64,000 nucleotides of DNA from Chitinophaga sp. S165 (GTDB taxonomy: Bacteria > Bacteroidota > Bacteroidia > Chitinophagales > Chitinophagaceae): positions 62,001-126,000 of the forward strand of contig NZ_QGTG01000007.1 of assembly GCF_003182155.1 (NCBI RefSeq). Reading direction: 5' to 3'. The translations under genes and the position numbers were made by a program. The number at the start of each line of letters is the position of its first letter. The first letter of the stretch is position 1. The notes beneath the pieces are model-generated. The model was not told where the DNA came from and did not search any database. It saw only the letters and a program-made list of their open reading frames with translations. Positions 8,208 through 17,279 of this stretch are shown here, piece after piece.

Positions 8208-9044
8208 TTACTGATGCCGGGCGCGCAGACTGATTTCCCTGCCCGCTTTTGCAGATGATGCAGCTTTCACCCTGCCACCTCCTGGTGGTGTGAATGTCGA
8301 AGAGTGCAGCGTAAAGTATCCCAATATCGGACTTGTACAGGGGTATATGAAACGGCCCTGTTCATCTACGTAGTGAATATCCCTCGGGTTGTCAAATGCC
8401 AGCGAAAACGTAATCCCATCAGCATTGAGCAGAGTCGTATCCCCGTATATAATGCCGGGATCAATTTCCTTGTTGAAGTTGAAATATTCAGTAGGATAGT
8501 CGTTCGTCGGCAGATAATCCCGCGTGCTTGTGACAAAGTCCGTCTTGGATGGCCCGTTAACGCCAAAATATAAAACGAACGCCGTAGGCACCTGCATAGG
8601 CGCCAGGAATAGCGCATAGGGATATATCTGGTGATTGTCCGGACTTCCGAAGCCCATGTATGTAACATAGTCCACCAGTGGACCATAATAGATCTGTCCT
8701 ACATCTGCATCAGGCAATTCCGTTGCCTGTGTGCCGCCGGCATGTACCTGACCGATGATGCGGTAAGTACCATAGCCTGCCTTGCTGTAAGAGAAGTTAT
8801 ACGTCCCGGCGGCTACCTCATTGAAATTGTATGCTCCACTGGCATCCGTGGTGTCTTTCAGCCCCAGGGAATCTATTGTTACGATTACGCCTGAATGATC
8901 CGTCAGGGCAGTGCCGGTAGAATCGTATACGATCACATTGCCTGTAATAATTCCTTCGGGTTCAGGAGGCGGGTCTTTTTTACAGGACATCATAAAGCAT
9001 ACTGCTGCAATACAGCAAAGGCTAAAGAGTATTTTGGAGGTCAT
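8208..9044 (-). CDS. Lipoprotein with carboxypeptidase-regulatory-like domain, paralogue 4 of the tandem family
   Basis: The 278-residue product has a lipoprotein signal (MTSKILFSLCC..., lipobox FMMSC with Cys21), so it is membrane-anchored. A short KKDPPPEPEG linker precedes a carboxypeptidase-regulatory-like beta sandwich (GNVIVYDSTGTALTDHSG, then DTTDASGAYNFNEVAAGTYN). The C-terminal half (about 130-278) is a conserved but unnamed beta-rich region. It is close to the product of 10783-11646: both start MTSKI, share ASGAY-F--V-AG-YNFSY--GYGTYRI, and even share the upstream DNA around TTTGATAACCT and the start codon. This copy lacks the collagen-like triplets. Function unknown; surface or periplasmic binding is possible. 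Confidence 0.85.
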   Translation of the reverse strand: MTSKILFSLCCIAAVCFMMSCKKDPPPEPEGIITGNVIVYDSTGTALTDHSGVIVTIDSLGLKDTTDASGAYNFNEVAAGTYNFSYSKAGYGTYRIIGQVHAGGTQATELPDADVGQIYYGPLVDYVTYMGFGSPDNHQIYPYALFLAPMQVPTAFVLYFGVNGPSKTDFVTSTRDYLPTNDYPTEYFNFNKEIDPGIIYGDTTLLNADGITFSLAFDNPRDIHYVDEQGRFIYPCTSPILGYFTLHSSTFTPPGGGRVKAASSAKAGREISLRARHQ

Positions 9045-9119
9045 ACGTTATAAGGTTATCAAATTTCAAAACGAAAATGAACCATGAAATTCATCTGTGA
9101 ATGATCTTGCCGTATAACA

Positions 9120-9944
9120 TTATCCGTTATAAATTGTCGATACTAACGCCCCTTCCGCACTTCTGAAAGGGTATACAATCGAGCCCGTGGCTGGATCTGT
9201 GTAATAGAGGCCCGGCCGTTCCTGATCAAACCATAGTATCATGCCATTGAAGAAGACCACCTCCCTGATGAAATATTTAGGAGCCGTATATATCTTGACA
9301 TACATGGAATCTCCCGGGGCAAAATATCCGCGTAAAGCCGACTTTAAGACAGACAAACTTGTTGATCGCAACAAATAGTTAGTCGGGCTTACGTTTGCAT
9401 TCCTGGAAAAATAGAGCTCAAAATTCCCGCTATGCTGTGGGAATTCAGGGACAGGGGTCCTGTACCTGAATGCAAACTGAAAATAGTCGCCTGCTGCATT
9501 TATGATCCAGGCTGAATCAAGCGCAGTTTGCACAGGGATCTGGCCGATCGCCACGTCCGGCACAGGCGAACCCAGTGTGCCTCCGGAAAGATGCGTCAGA
9601 CCGAACACTTTCATTGTCCCGAATCTATCGCGGCTGAAAGTGATATTATAAGTACCTGTACTTATACCATTAAATTGATAGAAGCCAGACGTATCAGCCA
9701 TCGTTTCGAGCGTAGAGTCCGGGCTCAGATGTAAGGTTATTTTTGCGCTGTCAACAGGCCATATAGGAAACGTAAATTCATTGAAGGTAAATACTCTTCC
9801 ATATATAGTTGACGTGTCAGTACCAGGTGGTTTTTGTCCAGGAGGCCCCGGAGGACCTTCAGGGCCCGCCGGACCGGTAACATCCCAATCTACGCATGCT
9901 ACCAGACAAAGACTACAGTATAACACTAATAGTAGCTGTTTCAT
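9120..9944 (-). CDS. Lipoprotein with collagen-like linker, paralogue 3 of the tandem family
   Basis: The 274-residue product has a lipobox LVAC (Cys17) followed by a collagen-like Gly-X-Y stretch (GPAGPEGPPGPPG, residues 24-36) and then a carboxypeptidase-regulatory-like domain (TIYGRVFTFNEF..., DTSGFYQFNGISTGTYN). The C-terminal half is a variable beta-rich region. The linker probably acts as a stiff spacer holding the domain away from the membrane; this is inferred. The gene starts 6 bases after the stop of the upstream paralogue, so they are co-transcribed. No enzyme motif is visible. Confidence 0.83.
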   Translation of the reverse strand: MKQLLLVLYCSLCLVACVDWDVTGPAGPEGPPGPPGQKPPGTDTSTIYGRVFTFNEFTFPIWPVDSAKITLHLSPDSTLETMADTSGFYQFNGISTGTYNITFSRDRFGTMKVFGLTHLSGGTLGSPVPDVAIGQIPVQTALDSAWIINAAGDYFQFAFRYRTPVPEFPQHSGNFELYFSRNANVSPTNYLLRSTSLSVLKSALRGYFAPGDSMYVKIYTAPKYFIREVVFFNGMILWFDQERPGLYYTDPATGSIVYPFRSAEGALVSTIYNG

Positions 9945-9950
9945 ATGAGA

Positions 9951-10727
9951 TTAATCTTCTGTGTAAGTAATTTGTGTTTTTATTGAATCGCCCAGATAAG
10001 GATAAGGCACCTGCGATCCGGTGGCGTAATTAAACCATTGCGTACTGGGTACTGCCGGTACTGCCGCCGCCGTCAGATATACTTTAGACTGTTTAACATA
10101 GAAAGTATCTATTGAAATAAGCTGCGTCACTTTTCCCCTGATGCCATCTATATCTGTTACTGTACGGGGGCCATACCAACCTAAAGATCTGCCGGATCCT
10201 GGCACTGATGAAGTGTCAAGCGATATTATAATGCCAGATAGTAAAGTGCTTGGTGGCGCCAGCCAGTTAAACACCAGTTCCACAGGTACACGGAGCCAGA
10301 AGCGGTCCCTGTAAGGCACTGCTGTCAATGAGACCAACGTTGTTGTTACATGCTCATTCATCGTGATCGTACCTGTGAATTTATCGATCACTCCTCCTGC
10401 ATGTTGCACGTACATATGCAGAGAATCGAAGCCAGGTTTTGTTAAACTGATATCGTAATTGCCTGGCGGTACAGCCTTCAGATTAAAGTATCCGTTGGTA
10501 TCGGTATAGGCTCTGAAAATGCTGTCTCCATTGTAGGTTTGCAATAACACACTATCCGCTCTCTCTATTACAAAGCCGCCCTGATTTCGTAATTCGACAT
10601 AACCTGTAATATTACCCGGAGGCCATGTATATGGCGGGCCATCCGGTCCTTTAGGTCCAGGTGGACCTTCTTTAGCACATGCCATGATAAGGCACAAGAA
10701 GAATGAGAGGAATACAATATTTTTCAT
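9951..10727 (-). CDS. Lipoprotein with collagen-like linker, paralogue 2 of the tandem family
   Basis: The 258-residue product has a lipobox IMAC (Cys17), then GPPGPKGPDGPP (21-32), then a carboxypeptidase-regulatory-like domain (NITGYVELRNQGGFVIE, DTNGYFNLKAVPPGNYDIS). Its C-terminal half diverges strongly from the other family members while keeping their size, which suggests diversification of an exposed region. It is the second gene of the four-gene minus-strand cluster, 55 bases after the first. Function unknown. Confidence 0.83.
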   Translation of the reverse strand: MKNIVFLSFFLCLIMACAKEGPPGPKGPDGPPYTWPPGNITGYVELRNQGGFVIERADSVLLQTYNGDSIFRAYTDTNGYFNLKAVPPGNYDISLTKPGFDSLHMYVQHAGGVIDKFTGTITMNEHVTTTLVSLTAVPYRDRFWLRVPVELVFNWLAPPSTLLSGIIISLDTSSVPGSGRSLGWYGPRTVTDIDGIRGKVTQLISIDTFYVKQSKVYLTAAAVPAVPSTQWFNYATGSQVPYPYLGDSIKTQITYTED

Positions 10728-10782
10728 GTGGATGGATTAGAATTTGAGGATTGATGTTCTTTTTAGGATCAGACTGCTTTTG

Positions 10783-11646
10783 TTATTTCAGACGGAACCT
10801 CCGCAGCTGTGGATAGATCCAATCGTCAGTTTTCCTGGCGCTGAACGGCGTTCGTATGAATGTTGATCCTGACAGCGTGAATGCCCCCAGCTGCTGGCCT
10901 GTACATGGATAAACTGTACGACCCTGTTCATCTCTGTAGTGAATGTTTCTGAGGTTGTCAAACGCCAGGAAGAAATACAAGGTGCGCGCATTGATCAATG
11001 AACTGTCTGACCTTATGATCTCCGGATCAATTTCAGGTGTTTCATACCACGCTTCATAAGCATCCCAGGTTGAATAGTATCTTATGTTAGTCTTGAATTT
11101 TGTCTTCGATGGAGCCGCGCTTGTATCGATATAGAGAACAGTAGCTACAGGCTTCCGTATCTGGGATTCAAATTCTACATATTGGGTGATGCGTGGATTA
11201 TCAGGACTTCCGTAACCAAAGAGGACGAAGAGGGTTACCGGCGGCCCATTATAGATCTGCCCTACGTCCGCATCCGCAAGTTTTGTTGCCTGAGGCCCGC
11301 CGGGGTGTAGCTGGCGAATGATGCGATAAGTGCCATACCCCTCTTTTATGTAAGAGAAGTTGTAACGTCCCGCAGGTACATCGCTGAAACTGTAGGCGCC
11401 ACTTGCATCAGTTGTGTCTGCCAGGCCGGTGGAATCTATGATCACTACCACGCCGGAATGATCTGCAAGGGCTCTTCCGAGTGTATCGTATACGATCACT
11501 TTTCCTGTGATGTTTCCCTTAAGGGATAAATAAACGCCTGTATCGCCAGGTGGCCCCGGAGGTCCCGGATCGCCTTCCTTGGTACACGAGAACATCGAAT
11601 AGATAGCTATGAAGCTAAATAAGCTCAAGATGATTTTGGAGGTCAT
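10783..11646 (-). CDS. Lipoprotein with collagen-like linker, paralogue 1 of the tandem family
   Basis: The 287-residue product has a lipobox SMFSC (Cys21), a collagen-like GDPGPPGPPGDTG stretch (25-37) and a carboxypeptidase-regulatory-like domain (NITGKVIVYDTLGRALADHSG, DTTDASGAYSFSDVPAGRYN). It is the first gene of the cluster and the closest relative of the last one (8208-9044): signal peptide, domain and 5' flanking DNA are shared, while this copy has the triplets the other lost or never had. A TACTTTG box 20 bases upstream on the minus strand is a possible -7 element. Function unknown. Confidence 0.85.
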   Translation of the reverse strand: MTSKIILSLFSFIAIYSMFSCTKEGDPGPPGPPGDTGVYLSLKGNITGKVIVYDTLGRALADHSGVVVIIDSTGLADTTDASGAYSFSDVPAGRYNFSYIKEGYGTYRIIRQLHPGGPQATKLADADVGQIYNGPPVTLFVLFGYGSPDNPRITQYVEFESQIRKPVATVLYIDTSAAPSKTKFKTNIRYYSTWDAYEAWYETPEIDPEIIRSDSSLINARTLYFFLAFDNLRNIHYRDEQGRTVYPCTGQQLGAFTLSGSTFIRTPFSARKTDDWIYPQLRRFRLK

Positions 11647-12050
11647 ACATTAAGAGGTTATCAAAGTATTCAAACAGATAATACCAGTGAATTGTATCCT
11701 TAAACTGTGACGTATAGTTTTGTGTCTGTAGTCCCGCCGTTAATGGCAAAAAATGATAACAGCAACCAATGGTTTACTGCATGATTGGAATCAACTTTAA
11801 AAAATAAAACTTTTGATGATCAGGGGGCGAATATGATTTTTTGAGGTTGATATTACGACGCTCTTAGTGCCTTGCTATTTGCTCTTTAAAATGATAAGAA
11901 TCAGTTGAGTAATCAAATCTAACGAAAAAGTTTTTAATCTGCTGTCAAATCTGTCAAAAAAATTATCGTAGAAACTTGTCATGATGAATAACTGTAACAA
12001 AAAAGGGCGCCTGCATTTGGCGCCCTTCGATGATTTATATGACTACGGAA
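11647..12050. other. Intergenic region between the lipoprotein cluster and secA
   Basis: No gene is seen in these 404 bases. The right end holds the secA terminator. The left end carries the presumed minus-strand promoter and leader of the lipoprotein cluster. The middle (about 11750-11990) is AT-rich with no clear repeat or structured element. Confidence 0.5.
11997..12027 (-). terminator. Intrinsic terminator of secA
   Basis: AAGGGCGCC (12003-12011) and GGCGCCCTT (12019-12027) form a perfect 9-bp stem around TGCATTT. On the minus strand the stem is followed by TTTTTTG, and it lies 24 bases after the secA stop. Confidence 0.9.
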
Positions 12051-15000
12051 TTAGAAATCTTTTCCGTGGCATTGCTTATATTTCTTACCGCTTCCGCAAG
12101 GACAAGGATCATTCCTGCCTACTTTCGGACCTGCTTTCACCGGCTCTTGTTTTGCCTGTTCTGCATTCGTTGCATATTCTTCTACTGCGGTATGACCATT
12201 GTTGCTTTCGAACTCCTGATGAGAAGCGCGTAAACGGCTCATATCAGTTTTCTCCTCATGGCCTTCACGGATCTGAGGTTGTGGTTGAGGACGCTGTGGA
12301 GCCTGCTGCTGTTGTTGTTGTTGAGGAGGACGATTATCTTCCTGAACTGGTATACCTGATCTGCAGAGGAAGGATACGATCTCACGGCTGGTATCAGCAT
12401 TCAGTTCTTTGAAGAGATTGAATGCTTCAAATTTATAGATCAGTAATGGATCTTTCTGTTCGTATACAGCTCCCTGAACGGATTGTTTCAGATCATCCAT
12501 CGCACGCAGATGTTCTTTCCATGCATCATCTATCAGTGACAGCGTGATACTACGCTCTAATGCATTGATCGTTTCGAAACCTTTAGAGTCTACTACTTTC
12601 TGCAGATTGGCAAGCACGTTCATTCCTCTCTTACCATCAGTGAATGGAATGGAGATGTTCTCGATATGCTCTCCCTGCTCGCGGTAGATCTGCTCAATAA
12701 CCGGCAGTGTATTCTGTGCGAGTTCAGTTGTTTTACGCTCGTAATTGTCTTTCGCCTGCTGATAGAGACGGCCGGCAAGTGTAGTAGTATCTACACGGTT
12801 CAGTTCTTCCTGCGTAATATCTGTATCGATAGCAAAGTTCACGATCGCATCCAGTTTGAATGCTTCATGATCGCCGGTGGTTTTGTGATTGGTCACCATG
12901 TTCTCTGCTACATCATAGAAAGCATTGTCAACGTCAATAGCAAGACGTTCGCCAAACAGTGCGTGATTACGTTTGTTGTAGATCACAGTACGCTGTTTGT
13001 TCATCACGTCGTCATATTCGAGGAGACGCTTACGGATACCGAAGTTATTTTCTTCTACTTTACGTTGTGCTCTTTCGATAGATTTGGTGATCATGCTGTG
13101 CTGGATCACTTCTCCTTCTTTATAGCCCATACGGTCCATCAGACCTGCGATACGATCGGAACCGAACATACGCATCAGATCATCTTCCAGACACACGAAA
13201 AACTGTGAAGTACCAGGGTCCCCCTGACGACCGGCACGACCACGTAACTGGCGGTCTACACGGCGGCTTTCATGGCGTTCAGTACCGATAATGGCAAGAC
13301 CACCTGCTTCTTTCACACCAGGTCCGAGTTTGATGTCCGTACCACGACCCGCCATGTTGGTAGCGATGGTCACAGCACCTGCCAGACCGGCTTCTGCTAC
13401 GATCTGTGCTTCACGGGCATGCTGTTTAGCGTTCAATACATTGTGTGGTACTTTCTCGAATGTGAGCATCTTGCTCAGTAATTCGGATACTTCTACGGAA
13501 GTAGTACCTACAAGTACCGGACGACCGGCAGCCTGCAATACTTTGATCTCTTCTATAACAGCTTTGAACTTGTCACGTTTTGTTTTGTAAACGAGGTCTT
13601 CCGAGTCTTTACGGGTGATAGGCAGGTTGGTTGGAATGGTTACCACATCCAGCTTGTAGATCTCCCAGAACTCACCGGCTTCTGTGGTAGCCGTACCGGT
13701 CATACCTGCCAGTTTGTGATACATACGGAAGTAGTTCTGCAAGGTAACGGTAGCGAAGGTCTGTGTAGCGGCTTCCACTTTCACATTTTCCTTTGCTTCG
13801 ATTGCCTGATGCAGCCCATCGGAGTAACGGCGTCCATCCAGGATACGGCCTGTCTGTTCGTCTACTATTTTTACTTTGCCGTCCATTACCACATATTCCA
13901 CATCTTTATCGAAGAGGGTATATGCTTTCAGCAACTGCTGAACGGAGTGGATACGATCGGATTTCTGTGCGAAGTCTGCCAGGAGTGTTTCTTTGCGGCG
14001 CAGTTTTTCATCTGCGGATTCCAGGCTTTTTTCTATCTCTGCTATTTCAGAACCAACATCAGGCATGATGAAGAAGTGTGGGTCTTCACCTGTCTTAGTA
14101 ATGAGACCAATACCTTTTTCAGTCAGGTCAACACTATTGTTCTTTTCATCAATAGAGAAGTACAGTTCTTCATCTACTTTCGGCATTTCACGTTGCTGAT
14201 CTGCCAGGTAGTAGTTTTCAGCTTTCTGCAGCAATACCTTGATACCAGGTTCACTGAGGTATTTGATCAGTGCACTGTTCTTTGGTAAACCGCGCCATGC
14301 ACGCATCAGGGCCAGACCACCGGTTTTCGGATCGTCTTTACCTTCAGCGATCAGCTTTTTAGCTTCTATCAGGAACTGGTTGGTAGCCCTGCGTTGTGCA
14401 TCTACCAGTGCCTGGATACGTGGCTTCAGGGTATAGAACTCCTGCTCTTCACCACGTGGGATAGGACCTGAAATGATGAGCGGCGTACGCGCATCATCGA
14501 TCAATACGCTATCCACCTCATCGACCATTGCGAAGTGGTGTTTGCGTTGTACCATTTCATCCGGGCTATGCACCATGTTATCACGCAGGTAGTCAAAGCC
14601 GAATTCGTTATTTGTACCATAAGTAATATCCGCGAGATACGCGTTGCGGCGCTCGGGAGTATTAGGCTGGTGTTTATCAATACAATCAACAGTAATACCG
14701 AGGAATTCGAATATCGGGCCGTTCCATTCGGAGTCACGACGGGCCAGGTAATCGTTCACAGTTACCACGTGCACACCTTCACCAGCTAACGCGTTGAGGT
14801 AAGCAGGTAATGTAGATACGAGGGTTTTACCTTCACCCGTTGCCATTTCAGAGATCTTACCCTGATGGAGCACTGTACCACCAATGAGCTGAACGTCGTA
14901 ATGGACCATGTTCCAGGTAACAGTGCTACCTGCAGCGCTCCAGCTATTCTTCCACGTCACATTGTCACCTTCTATAGTGACATATTCTTTCCTCACTGCC

Positions 15001-15413
15001 AACTGCCTGTCAAGCGGGGTAGCCCTAGCCGTGATGGTAGTATTCTGAGAAAAACGGCGTGCTGTTTCTTTAACAACTGCAAAAGCTTCAGGGAGAAGCT
15101 CCTTCAGGACCTCTTCCAGCTGAGCGTCACGGTCTTTCTTTAATTTATCTATCTCCTGGTAAATGGTATCTTTCTCCGCTACGTCATGTACATTTTCAGC
15201 CGAAATTTTCTTTTCGGCGATAGTACCGTCAATTTTAGCCAGATGCGTACTGATACGCAGGCGGAACTCCTGCGTTTTGTTGCGCAGCTGGTCTACAGGA
15301 AGGGATTGCAGTTTTTCAAACGCTTCATTGATCTGCCTGATTATAGGCTCGATGGATTTGATATCTCTCTCCGACTTATGACCGCCAAAAAGTTTAGTTA
15401 AAAAACCTAACAT
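12051..15413 (-). CDS. secA: Preprotein translocase ATPase SecA
   Basis: SecA drives post-translational export of proteins through SecYEG. The 1120-residue product is longer than the roughly 900 residues of E. coli SecA, as is usual in Bacteroidota, with inserts in the N-terminal region and around residues 330-420. Walker A is ATGEGKT (191-197), followed by VNDYLARRD, DEVDSVLIDDARTPL and the NMAGRGTDI helicase block. The C-terminus has a Gln/Pro-rich linker with seven consecutive Gln and a zinc-binding SEC-C tail, NDPCPCGSGKKYKQCHG. ATG 15413 (MLGFLTKLFGG) is the family start; the upstream in-frame extension is rejected. It appears monocistronic. Confidence 0.97.
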   Translation of the reverse strand: MLGFLTKLFGGHKSERDIKSIEPIIRQINEAFEKLQSLPVDQLRNKTQEFRLRISTHLAKIDGTIAEKKISAENVHDVAEKDTIYQEIDKLKKDRDAQLEEVLKELLPEAFAVVKETARRFSQNTTITARATPLDRQLAVRKEYVTIEGDNVTWKNSWSAAGSTVTWNMVHYDVQLIGGTVLHQGKISEMATGEGKTLVSTLPAYLNALAGEGVHVVTVNDYLARRDSEWNGPIFEFLGITVDCIDKHQPNTPERRNAYLADITYGTNNEFGFDYLRDNMVHSPDEMVQRKHHFAMVDEVDSVLIDDARTPLIISGPIPRGEEQEFYTLKPRIQALVDAQRRATNQFLIEAKKLIAEGKDDPKTGGLALMRAWRGLPKNSALIKYLSEPGIKVLLQKAENYYLADQQREMPKVDEELYFSIDEKNNSVDLTEKGIGLITKTGEDPHFFIMPDVGSEIAEIEKSLESADEKLRRKETLLADFAQKSDRIHSVQQLLKAYTLFDKDVEYVVMDGKVKIVDEQTGRILDGRRYSDGLHQAIEAKENVKVEAATQTFATVTLQNYFRMYHKLAGMTGTATTEAGEFWEIYKLDVVTIPTNLPITRKDSEDLVYKTKRDKFKAVIEEIKVLQAAGRPVLVGTTSVEVSELLSKMLTFEKVPHNVLNAKQHAREAQIVAEAGLAGAVTIATNMAGRGTDIKLGPGVKEAGGLAIIGTERHESRRVDRQLRGRAGRQGDPGTSQFFVCLEDDLMRMFGSDRIAGLMDRMGYKEGEVIQHSMITKSIERAQRKVEENNFGIRKRLLEYDDVMNKQRTVIYNKRNHALFGERLAIDVDNAFYDVAENMVTNHKTTGDHEAFKLDAIVNFAIDTDITQEELNRVDTTTLAGRLYQQAKDNYERKTTELAQNTLPVIEQIYREQGEHIENISIPFTDGKRGMNVLANLQKVVDSKGFETINALERSITLSLIDDAWKEHLRAMDDLKQSVQGAVYEQKDPLLIYKFEAFNLFKELNADTSREIVSFLCRSGIPVQEDNRPPQQQQQQQAPQRPQPQPQIREGHEEKTDMSRLRASHQEFESNNGHTAVEEYATNAEQAKQEPVKAGPKVGRNDPCPCGSGKKYKQCHGKDF

Positions 15414-15740
15414 GTTGTGTTTATTACGAATGATTGTTAAAACAGTTGTAACAGTCAAAGACCGATAGTCTTATCATGTCTGACTACCTTACCCAAATAT
15501 TGTGCTTATACAGCATCCGATGACAAGCTGTCAGACTTTAACCGGGTTTTGGCAAGGCCTGTAAAATTAGGAATTATTTGCACATAGTGAAGGCTAAATG
15601 CCGTATTACAGCAGCAGTTAAGGGATTTTTATGGGGAAAGCAGCAGGGGAGGGACGTTTAAAATACGCGGGATCCGGTTGACGGTGCAAAAAAGCCGCCC
15701 CTTGCGACTGGGACGGCTTCAAATGTTAAAATACTGTTAT
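15414..15740. other. Intergenic region upstream of secA
   Basis: No gene is seen. It must hold the minus-strand secA promoter (an AATATTTG word on the minus strand near 15490 is the best -7 candidate, weak) and contains the terminator of the DUF4253-like gene at 15692-15719. Confidence 0.45.
15692..15719 (-). terminator. Intrinsic terminator of the DUF4253-like gene
   Basis: AAGCCG-C-CCC and GGG-A-CGGCTT pair with one mismatch around TTGCGACT. On the minus strand the stem is followed by TTTTTTG. It starts 22 bases beyond the stop of the gene at 15741-16400. Confidence 0.85.
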
Positions 15741-16400
15741 TTAATCCCACCACAGGAATAACCGTTTGGTTTCCAGCATTTCAGCAGCCAGGTTCTCCAC
15801 ACTTTCCGCCCCCTGTTCTGTTAGGTCCGGACAGAATTCATATACCTCGTTTGCAAATGCCTGGGCTGTAGCAGCGTCTATTTTACTCAGGTGAACTTCT
15901 ACCCAGTCTGCATCAGCACCGGTTATTTCAAACGGTTGCAGCTTGTACCACTGCTGTAACTTCAACATAATGCTGTCATTGTTGATGTTATAGTTTAGTC
16001 CGCTGGTGGCCCTGAATTTTACAATGTCAAATTGGTCTTTTGTTTTAAGAACTGCGAATTTGTCGGGTGTGGTACCGAAGTTTTCTTCAGATTTAAACAG
16101 GAAATATCCTTTTTGTTTTAGTGATGTTTTGAGCTGCTCATAATCGTTCGTATTTTCTGCGTTCACATCGTACTCAAATTGCAGCGCATCTTCTAATCCG
16201 CCTGCATCACTTACTGCTGGTTTTAATCTGCTGATACTTCCCGGTACCGTTTCTCTTAGTGCATCAATAACTGTGTGATCGTAGTGGATTGCATCTGCCA
16301 GTGCATAGTCTCTTTTTGATGAGGGATATTTCTGTTTTTCAGCCGCATTACAGCCACACATCACGGTTGCCAGTGATAAGGATAATAGGATTCTATTCAT
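15741..16400 (-). CDS. Putative lipoprotein with DUF4253-like domain
   Basis: The 219-residue product has an N-terminal hydrophobic segment ending in a possible lipobox (SLATVMCGC), suggesting export and lipid anchoring. The C-terminal half resembles DUF4253 proteins: a WVEVHLSKIDAATAQAFANEVYEFCPDLTEQG-type region (split here at roughly residues 165-200) and the characteristic C-terminal LFLWWD. No catalytic function is known for the family. The gene is flanked by its own terminator and by the repeat-rich region upstream, so it is likely monocistronic. Confidence 0.75.
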   Translation of the reverse strand: MNRILLSLSLATVMCGCNAAEKQKYPSSKRDYALADAIHYDHTVIDALRETVPGSISRLKPAVSDAGGLEDALQFEYDVNAENTNDYEQLKTSLKQKGYFLFKSEENFGTTPDKFAVLKTKDQFDIVKFRATSGLNYNINNDSIMLKLQQWYKLQPFEITGADADWVEVHLSKIDAATAQAFANEVYEFCPDLTEQGAESVENLAAEMLETKRLFLWWD

Positions 16401-16767
16401 AGGATTCTCTGAAATATTAAATAAAAGTACAAAATGTTTCTTTAGCGGGCTGAAGTAGAAATGGGACTACTCACTATATTTTAGTTGACCTTGTCAGTTA
16501 GCTTTTGCATGGCGCTTTTAGGGAATATTATTTTTTTCGGGCTACACAAATTCCGGGTTGATTGTCTTTTATGAGTTTGTTTTATCGCCTGTTGATCTTT
16601 TTCGCGTCTGCACGGTTTCAGGTAGGATGGTGGTCGGCGCCTCTCCGGTTGGGAGACTATTGAACGCTGTCAATCGTACGGGCTTTTTAGACGCTATTCC
16701 GCCGCATCAATTGAATACAGTAGCTTTTCAAAGCGATATGGATGGCCGGTAGGGATGTTCCCTAGAT

Positions 16768-16800
16768 GCGTCGGGTATGCGTCGGGTATACGTCGGGTAT
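16768..16800. repeat. 11-bp tandem repeat A (three units of GCGTCGGGTAT)
   Basis: Units lie at 16768-16778, 16779-16789 and 16790-16800; the first two are identical and the third differs only in its first base (A for G). An 11-bp period is not a multiple of three, so it does not encode a protein repeat. Confidence 0.9.
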
Positions 16801-17014
16801 AAAGCGTACTTCGCCGAAAGCCAAATCAACAAAACATAATAGGACTCCCTTAGAAGTCCCCTGTTTGTAGCCACGGGTTCGTAACCCGGCGTAATGACAC
16901 ATCCTGTTAATGATACATCCCGGGTATTGATCCATCCGGTTAATAGCCCGGATTTCCCAGGTAATGTGGTAACGATGTAGCTATTTTTAGGAAAACATCC
17001 CTGGTTTTTATGTG

Positions 17015-17058
17015 AGAGTCCAAGCAGAGTCCAAGCAGAGACCAAGCAGAGTCCAAGC
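17015..17058. repeat. 11-bp tandem repeat B (four units of AGAGTCCAAGC)
   Basis: Units start at 17015, 17026, 17037 and 17048. Three are identical and the third has A for T at position 5. A degraded fifth unit (AGAGAAGACGC) follows at 17059. Confidence 0.9.
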
Positions 17059-17109
17059 AGAGAAGACGCAGAGTAAGATACCGGAACTAATCAGGAGGGA
17101 ACCGCGTTG

Positions 17110-17142
17110 GTCGAACAAGCGTCGAACAAGCGTCGAAGAAGA
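17110..17142. repeat. 11-bp tandem repeat C (GTCGAACAAGC)
   Basis: Two identical units lie at 17110-17120 and 17121-17131, and a partly matching third at 17132-17142 (GTCGAAGAAGA). The unit length is again 11 bp although the sequence is unrelated to repeats A and B. Confidence 0.85.
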
Positions 17143-17229
17143 TTTCTGGGTCAATTAACCCACTGCAGAGGGAGATAGGCCAGATTTCAGGCTAATGTGG
17201 CGGCAGTGTTCGCTGAGTACAAATACGAA

Positions 17230-17266
17230 GGCCAGCTCAGGGCAGATATGCTACCCGGAGCTGGCC
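17230..17266 (-). terminator. Hairpin just downstream of the membrane glycosyltransferase-like gene
   Basis: GGCCAGCTC (17230-17238) and GAGCTGGCC (17258-17266) form a perfect 9-bp stem, starting 13 bases after the stop of the minus-strand gene. There is no U-run, so it may be a 3'-protecting hairpin rather than a terminator. Confidence 0.45.
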
Positions 17267-17279
17267 AGACGATGAAATA

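Larger units (their letters stand above)
16401..17229. repeat. Gene-poor region with clustered short repeats and hairpins
   Basis: About 830 bases hold no convincing gene. The region carries three unrelated tandem repeats, each with an 11-bp unit (16768-16800, 17015-17058, 17110-17142), a set of imperfect 16-17 bp repeats built on TAATGAYACATCC (about 16890-16945), and small hairpins AGGGA-TGT-TCCCT (16751-16763) and CGGGTT-CGT-AACCCG (16874-16888). Short open frames exist on both strands, but they run through the out-of-frame repeats and look spurious. Confidence 0.7.

Noticed and set aside
16728..17045. 105-codon minus-strand open frame in the repeat region
   Set aside because: It runs through 11-bp repeats whose period is out of phase with codons, and no family or start signal is seen. 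Most likely a chance frame in repetitive DNA.
16768..17142. CRISPR array
   Set aside because: Units are 11 bp, directly tandem, without spacers, and three different units are present; no cas genes are nearby.
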